From Rubrivivax sp. (GTDB lineage: Bacteria; Pseudomonadota; Gammaproteobacteria; Burkholderiales; Burkholderiaceae), in assembly GCA_016790225.1 (NCBI GenBank), contig JAEUOZ010000020.1, forward strand, positions 1 to 57,822: a stretch of DNA of 57,822 bases, written 5' to 3'. Below, in pieces: positions 51,304 to 57,822 of the stretch; position 1 is the stretch's first letter, and each line of letters starts with the position of its first letter. The position numbers and the translations under genes are program-made. The notes beneath the pieces were generated by a model that was not told the origin of the DNA, searched no databases, and was given only the letters and a program-made list of their open reading frames with translations.

Positions 51304-51915
51304 TCACATGGCCGAGTACTTGACCGAGCAGCCGTAGGCCTGCGTGGCCGGCGTGCTCACCGGCTTGCCGGCCAGCACTTCGGCAAGTGCCTGATTGACG
51401 AAATTGGTGGCGCCCGCGACATCCGAAGACCGGGGCGTGGGCTTGTTGTCGATCGCGCCGGCGTAGACCAGCAGACCCCGGGCATCGATCACGTACATGT
51501 GGGGCGTGGTGCGCGCGCCGAAGGCCCGGCCGATGCGGCCATCGGTGTCCATCACGGTGGCGCTGGCCGAGGCCTTCTGTTCCTTCATCCAGGCGCTCAT
51601 GCGTTCGGGCGTCAGATAGTCGCTGGCGTCCTTCGCGGTCGAGTTGATGGCGAGCCAGACCACGCCGCGATCGACGGCGCCCTTCTGCGTGGCCTGCATG
51701 TTGTTCACGTTGTAGTGCTTGCGCACATACGGGCATCCCGGATTGACCCACTCCAGCACCACGGTCTTGCCGCGCAGATCGGCCAGCGACACGGCCTTGC
51801 CGGTGGCGTCGGTGCCCACGAAGGCCGGCGCGGGTTGACCGATGGCCGCGGCCGCCCAGGCGGTGACCGAACCCAGACCCAGCAGCAGCGCCGCAGCGAG
51901 CGATTTGATGTTCAT
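51304..51915 (-). CDS. Exported redoxin/thioredoxin-fold protein
   Basis: 203 residues. Signal peptide (NIKSLAAALLLGLGSVTAWA), then a thioredoxin-like domain (GQPAPAFVGTDATGKAVSLADLRGK, VLEWVNPGCPYVRKHYN). The active site has a single Cys (NPGCPYVRKHY) rather than CxxC, the pattern of an AhpC/TSA-like redoxin subgroup. Its ATG overlaps the stop of the upstream dsbD, so it probably receives electrons from DsbD in the periplasm. Confidence 0.85.
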   Translation of the reverse strand: MNIKSLAAALLLGLGSVTAWAAAAIGQPAPAFVGTDATGKAVSLADLRGKTVVLEWVNPGCPYVRKHYNVNNMQATQKGAVDRGVVWLAINSTAKDASDYLTPERMSAWMKEQKASASATVMDTDGRIGRAFGARTTPHMYVIDARGLLVYAGAIDNKPTPRSSDVAGATNFVNQALAEVLAGKPVSTPATQAYGCSVKYSAM

Positions 51916-54071
51916 GGCAGGTTCCCCAGGGCGTCGCGCACTTCGCGCACCGAGAGAATCTCGCTCAGAAGCCTTGGGCTTGCTGCGCCAGGGGTATAGA
52001 GCGCGTACACCGGCACGCCGTTGCGCTGAAGCCGGGCCAGTTCGTCGGAGATCGCCGCATCGCGGCGCGTCCAGTCGGCGCGCAGCAGCAGCACGCGCCG
52101 CGCCTGGAAGTCGGCCAGCACCTGGGCATCGCTCAAGGTGGTGCGCTTGTTGAACTGGCAGGTCACGCACCAGGCCGCCGTGAAGTCCACGAAGACGGGC
52201 TGCCCTTGGGCCAGGGCGGTCTGCACGCGCTCCGGTGACCAGGGTTCCCAGGCGGCGCCGCTGCCTTCGGCCGCTCGGCTGCCTGTCGAGGCCTGGGCCG
52301 CGCCGTCACGCAGACCCGGCAGCGCCCAGCCCAGCGCCAGCGCGAGCGTCAGCAGCGCCACGGCCGACAGCAGGCCCCGCGCACGGCCACGCAGCGAAGG
52401 CGAGCCGAGCGCCCAGGCGGCGAACGACAGCGCGACCAGGGTCCCCAGCAGCGCTGCCGCAGCATCGATGCCCACCTGCTGGCCGAGCACCCACACCAGC
52501 CAGACCACGGTGGCGAACATCGGAAAGGCCATCAGGCTGCGGAAGCTCGCCATCCAGGCGCCCGGGCGCGGCAAGGCGCGGGCTGCCGCCGGCCAGGCGC
52601 TGGCCAGGAGATAGGGCGCGGCCATGCCCAGGCCCAGCGCCGCGAAGATCGTCAAGGCCTGCGCGGCGGGCAGCGTGGCGGCCAGACCCAGCGAAGCGCC
52701 CATGAAGGGCGCGGTGCAGGGCGAGGCGACGGCAACGGCCAGCACACCGGTGAGGGCCGAATCGGCCATCGGGTGACGCGCGCGAGCGCTTGCCACGGCG
52801 CTCGGCAGCAGCGAGCCGACCTCGAAGACGCCCGCGAGGTTCAGGCCGATCAGCGTGAACAGGGCGGCCAGCGCCGCCACGAAGGGGGCCGACTGCAGCT
52901 GGAAGCCCCAGCCCAGATGCTCGCCGCCCGCGCGCAGCGCGAGCAGCAGGCTGGCCAGGGCCAGGAAGCTCAGCACCACACCGGCCGTGTATGCGAGGCC
53001 GCCACCCAGCAATTGGCGGCGGTCGTTGGCGTGCGCGGCGAAGCCCATCACCTTGAGCGACAGCACCGGGAATACGCAGGGCATCAGGTTGAGCAGCGCG
53101 CCACCCACAAAGGCCAGCAGCAGCGCCGCCCAGACGCTCAGATCGCTGGCTTCGCCGGAAAGGTCTGCCGGTCTGCCGGCGGGCTCGGCGGCCACGGCAG
53201 CCACCCCAGCCGTCGCACCGAGGGCGGGCCAGGGGCCGGCGATGGTGAGCGGGACGCGCAACCCGGCCGCTTCGCCGCCCGTCACCAGCACGACCTGCAT
53301 CTGCTGCGGGCTTTCGCTGCGCTGCGGCGAGAGCGGAACCTGCGCCTGCCAGGCCCCTGCCTCCCAGCGGGCGCGTGGCTTCGCGGCGTTGTCGATCACG
53401 CCTGCCAGCTCCGGCAGGAAGGCCAGCGGCTTGCCGGCCCAGGAAGCCGGCAAACCCTCGACCTGAACGGAGAGGGCGCCCTCGCGGACCTCTGCGCGGC
53501 CCTGCAGGCCGGCCAGGGCGCGCGGCAGGGCGGCATCGCTGGCCGCAAACAGGGATGCGTTCACGGCGTTGGCTTGCCGGCTCGGCAGCGTGAGCTCGAA
53601 ATCGCCGCCCTCGGGGATGCAGACATCCTTGCAGATCAGCCAGTCGGCCCGCAGGCGGATGCTCAGGCTGTCGGCCTGGAAGCCCTGAGGCACGGTGACG
53701 TCCACCGGCAGCAGCAGCGTGTCTTCGTAGCCGAAGTTCATCAGTGGCCCGACCGGCAGGGGCTTGGGCGTGGGCCAGGCGATCTCGCCCACCGCAAAGC
53801 CCGGCGGCAGTTCGAAGGCCAGCGTGGTCGGCAGGCCCGAGTCCCCGGGGTTCTTCCAGTAGGTGTGCCAGTGCTTCTGGTGCTCGATCTTCAGGCCCAG
53901 GCGCAACGGCTTGCCGGGGCCGATGCCATCGGGCGCCAGCGCGACGAGTTCGGCGCGCGCCTGATCCGTCTTCACGACGGCGCCCGCTGCCCCGGCAGGG
54001 AGCGAGAGCGCGGCCAGCAGGAGGCCCAGGCCCAGGCAGGCCATCGACAACACGCGATTCATCATCCGCAT
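51912..54071 (-). CDS. dsbD: DsbD/ScsB-type thiol:disulfide interchange protein
   Basis: Inner-membrane electron carrier of about 719 residues. Signal peptide (LSMACLGLGLLLAALSLPAGA), a periplasmic DsbD alpha-like domain (HWHTYWKNPGDSGLPTTL, WLICKDVCIPEGGDF), eight membrane helices with the buried cysteines in MPCVFPVLSLK and SPCTAPFMG, and a C-terminal thioredoxin domain with CVTC in DFTAAWCVTCQFNK. It draws electrons from cytoplasmic thioredoxin to reduce periplasmic disulfides. ATG 54071 was chosen; ATGs at 54065 and 54062 are near-equivalent. It overlaps the redoxin gene by four bases and diverges from the atp operon. Confidence 0.9.
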   Translation of the reverse strand: MRMMNRVLSMACLGLGLLLAALSLPAGAAGAVVKTDQARAELVALAPDGIGPGKPLRLGLKIEHQKHWHTYWKNPGDSGLPTTLAFELPPGFAVGEIAWPTPKPLPVGPLMNFGYEDTLLLPVDVTVPQGFQADSLSIRLRADWLICKDVCIPEGGDFELTLPSRQANAVNASLFAASDAALPRALAGLQGRAEVREGALSVQVEGLPASWAGKPLAFLPELAGVIDNAAKPRARWEAGAWQAQVPLSPQRSESPQQMQVVLVTGGEAAGLRVPLTIAGPWPALGATAGVAAVAAEPAGRPADLSGEASDLSVWAALLLAFVGGALLNLMPCVFPVLSLKVMGFAAHANDRRQLLGGGLAYTAGVVLSFLALASLLLALRAGGEHLGWGFQLQSAPFVAALAALFTLIGLNLAGVFEVGSLLPSAVASARARHPMADSALTGVLAVAVASPCTAPFMGASLGLAATLPAAQALTIFAALGLGMAAPYLLASAWPAAARALPRPGAWMASFRSLMAFPMFATVVWLVWVLGQQVGIDAAAALLGTLVALSFAAWALGSPSLRGRARGLLSAVALLTLALALGWALPGLRDGAAQASTGSRAAEGSGAAWEPWSPERVQTALAQGQPVFVDFTAAWCVTCQFNKRTTLSDAQVLADFQARRVLLLRADWTRRDAAISDELARLQRNGVPVYALYTPGAASPRLLSEILSVREVRDALGNLP

Positions 54072-54202
54072 TGTGAGCGCGACCGCACCAAGAGGTTCCG
54101 GCGCTCCTGTCGCCGCAGTCTCGACGGGCCCGTCCGCAGGCGCACGGCTCCCGCCTTCGGGCGAGCGCAAGGGCGACAGCGGATCAGGGTAATTCCGCTG
54201 CC

Positions 54203-54208
54203 TATAAT
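54203..54208 (+). promoter_or_regulatory. -10 element of the atp operon promoter
   Basis: A perfect TATAAT lies 44 bases before the atpI ATG in otherwise GC-rich DNA. No good -35 lies 16-18 bases upstream (sequence near 54180-54185 is GC-rich). It is the only strong sigma-70 signal seen between the divergent dsbD and atpI. Confidence 0.6.
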
Positions 54209-54251
54209 GCGCAGGTTTTGCTTCCTGCTGCCTTGTCAGCATCACGTCGAC

Positions 54252-54746
54252 ATGACTTCGGTCGAGCGCAAGCTCTCATCCGCAAGCCGCCAGAATTCGC
54301 AGACACGTGATGAAGGTGAGGACAGTCTCCCGCCCTTCAAGGCGTTGACGCGGCAGGAGGCCCAGACGCTCATTGCTGGTCAGCCGACGGTCTCGCCCTG
54401 GCGCGTGATCGTTGTTCAGGTGATGGTGGGTCTGGCTGCGGCCGCAGTGATGGGGCTGTTGTGGGGGGAAATGTCGGTGGCCATGTCCGCGCTCTATGGC
54501 GCGGCCGTGGTCGTGGTGCCGGGCGTGCTGATGGCGCGCGGCATGACAAGCCGATTCAGCAGCATGAATGCCGGCACCAGTGCCGTCAGCTTCATGTTGT
54601 GGGAAATGTTGAAAATTGCTGTTTCGGTCGTGATGCTGATGCTCGCTCCGAAACTCGTGCAGAACCTCAGTTGGCCCGCCCTGTTGGCCGCGTTGGTGAT
54701 GTGCATCAAGGTGTACTGGCTGGCGCTGCTCTGGCGCGGTCGGTGA
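54252..54746 (+). CDS. atpI: ATP synthase subunit I
   Basis: 164-residue assembly factor of the F1Fo ATP synthase, helping insertion and assembly of the c-ring. An N-terminal soluble ~55 residues are followed by four membrane helices (VIVVQVMVGLAAAAVMGLL, AMSALYGAAVVVVPGVLMA, FMLWEMLKIAVSVVMLML, LLAALVMCIKVYWLALL). ATG 54252 was chosen; the upstream open frame is a shadow of dsbD. It is first in the atp operon. Confidence 0.87.
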   Translation: MTSVERKLSSASRQNSQTRDEGEDSLPPFKALTRQEAQTLIAGQPTVSPWRVIVVQVMVGLAAAAVMGLLWGEMSVAMSALYGAAVVVVPGVLMARGMTSRFSSMNAGTSAVSFMLWEMLKIAVSVVMLMLAPKLVQNLSWPALLAALVMCIKVYWLALLWRGR

Positions 54747-55652
<906 letters not shown>

Positions 55653-55710
55653 GGCGCGCGCGCACTGAGTTTTCCTTTTTCCTTCAACCGAAGAATTTCT
55701 TTTCCACTAG

Positions 55711-55983
<273 letters not shown>

Positions 55984-56057
55984 TTTCGCTGACGGTTGAA
56001 GTGAGCGGCCAGGTCTGAGCCTGGCTGCTCGGGATCCCCCATGACGAGGTACGAGCT

Positions 56058-56528
56058 GTGAGCATCAATGCCACCCTCATCGTCCAGATGATCGTCTTTG
56101 CGATCCTGGTCTGGTTCACGATGCGATTTGTCTGGCCGCCTATCGTGGCGGCGCTGGACGAGCGCGCCAGGAAGATTGCCGATGGCCTGTCCGCAGCGGA
56201 CAAGGCGAAGGCGGATCTGGCGGCTGCCAATCAACGTGTCGAGCAGCAGCTGTCTGCCGCCCGCACGGATGCGCAGAAGCGCCTGGCCGACGCCGAGCGC
56301 CTGGCGCAGCAGACGGTCGAAGAGGCCAAGGGCCGCGCCGCCGAGGAAGCCGCGAAGATCATCGCCGCCGCCAAGGCCGAAGCCGATCAGGAGTCCATCA
56401 AGGCGCGCGAGGTGCTGCGCGAGCAGGTGGCTGCGCTGGCCGTCAAGGGCGCCGAAGCGATCCTCAAGCGCGAAGTCAACGCCGGCGTGCACGCCGATCT
56501 GTTGTCGCGCCTGAAGACCGAGCTGTGA
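56058..56528 (+). CDS. atpF: ATP synthase Fo subunit b
   Basis: 156 residues. One N-terminal membrane helix ([20 protein letters not shown]) and a long charged Ala-rich coiled coil that forms the peripheral stalk ([20 protein letters not shown] onward). The start is GTG 56058, 74 bases after atpE, matching the usual MSINATLI beginning of betaproteobacterial AtpF. Confidence 0.94.
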   Translation: MSINATLIVQMIVFAILVWFTMRFVWPPIVAALDERARKIADGLSAADKAKADLAAANQRVEQQLSAARTDAQKRLADAERLAQQTVEEAKGRAAEEAAKIIAAAKAEADQESIKAREVLREQVAALAVKGAEAILKREVNAGVHADLLSRLKTEL

Positions 56529-56543
56529 TCGCAAGAGGCACGC

Positions 56544-57083
56544 ATGGCTGAAATCGCCACCATCGCACGGCCCTACGCGGAAGCGCTCTTCCAGTCGGGC
56601 GGCCCGAATGCGTCCGCGCTGATGAACGAGATCGGTGCCATGGCCGGCGTGGCCGCCGATCCTGCGCTGCAGCAGTTCGCCGACAACCCCAAGGTCACTT
56701 CGGAGACGGTCTTCAACGTCGTGAGCGATGTGTTGGGCCGCAAAGGCGTGGTGCTGGGCCAGGGTGCGCAAAACTTCCTGCGCACGCTGCTCGACAACGG
56801 ACGCCTGGCCGCGCTGCCCGAGATCTCCGCGCAGTTCCAGGCCCTGGTGAACAAGCAGAGCGGCGTGTCGGATGCCACGATCGAGAGCGCGTTCCCGATC
56901 GCGCCGGAGCAGCTGTCGGACGTGGTGAGCACGATCGAACGCCGTTTTGCCCGAAAGCTCAATGCCACGGTGGTGGTGAAGCCCGAACTGATCGGCGGCA
57001 TCCGCGTCGTCGTGGGCGACGAGGTGATGGACACCTCGGTCGCCGCGCGCCTGCAGCAGATGAAGGCAGCCCTGACCGCTTGA
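56544..57083 (+). CDS. atpH: ATP synthase F1 subunit delta
   Basis: 179 residues linking the b stalk to F1. The N-terminal helical domain opens ATIARPYAEALFQ, and the C-terminal signature is ERRFARKLNATVVVKPELIGGIRVVVGDEVMDTSVAARLQQM. AGAGG precedes ATG 56544, 15 bases after atpF. Confidence 0.95.
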   Translation: MAEIATIARPYAEALFQSGGPNASALMNEIGAMAGVAADPALQQFADNPKVTSETVFNVVSDVLGRKGVVLGQGAQNFLRTLLDNGRLAALPEISAQFQALVNKQSGVSDATIESAFPIAPEQLSDVVSTIERRFARKLNATVVVKPELIGGIRVVVGDEVMDTSVAARLQQMKAALTA

Positions 57084-57135
57084 ACGAATTTCAGCGCATA
57101 ACGATTGACGTTATAGGCGCTCACTGGAGTACAGC

Positions 57136-57822
<687 letters not shown>

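Overview
The window is high-GC DNA, roughly 70% by eye, with dense, mostly operonic genes and frequent ATGA stop/start overlaps. The gene families point to a betaproteobacterium of the order Burkholderiales, of the Rubrivivax/Ideonella/Comamonadaceae kind. The supporting features are a beta-type ATP-grasp glutamate-cysteine ligase, a TorF-like porin with glnK and amtB, a nasT-nrt-nirBD-nasA-cobA nitrate cluster, and the atpIBEFHA order. The placement is inferred from gene content only; there is no rRNA or tRNA in the window.

Layout, left part. 1-2,240: 3' end of a phytanoyl-CoA dioxygenase-like gene, then a convergent ECF sigma factor/RskA-type anti-sigma pair. 2,584-5,691: a bacterial version of the fungal URC uracil-catabolism pair, a GTP cyclohydrolase II-like URC1 and a DUF1688 URC4, plus a small NTF2-like protein. 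URC1 has a suspicious in-frame TAA. 5,725-8,042: an XRE/MmyB-like regulator behind an 11-bp phased repeat array, then a PLP trans-sulfuration enzyme. 8,058-9,029: an unassigned membrane protein.

Nitrate assimilation, 9,105-20,359. An ANTAR-domain NasT-like antiterminator precedes a sigma-54 promoter, a hexaloop RNA hairpin and a terminator-like stem. These precede nrtA-nrtB-nrtD (nitrate uptake), nirB-nirD (nitrite to ammonium), nasA (nitrate to nitrite) and cobA (siroheme precursor for NirB). Ammonium handling follows at 24,397-27,239: two NtrC-like boxes and a second sigma-54 promoter before the TorF-like porin, glnK and amtB, closed by a strong hairpin. Together these form a nitrogen-limitation block. 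Codon use changes sharply inside nirB near 15,040.

Right part. A hotdog thioesterase faces a MarR regulator; then come a tectonin-repeat protein and a YifB/ComM-type AAA protein. The glutathione genes gshA and gshB are separated by kup and benE. Next are a TPR protein, an Uup-type ABC-F ATPase and an unknown protein. A MocR regulator diverges from a LysE-EamA-aminotransferase-PhzF-VOC-AlaX series (38,755-43,887). Three bactofilins and a small membrane protein form a reverse-strand operon (43,900-45,620). Cytochrome c' diverges from cytochrome b561; then follow GNAT, aldose epimerase, SMP-30 and glpD, a reverse-strand dsbD/redoxin pair, and the F1Fo ATP synthase operon running off the right edge inside atpA.

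No tRNA, rRNA, CRISPR array, transposase, integrase or phage gene was seen.
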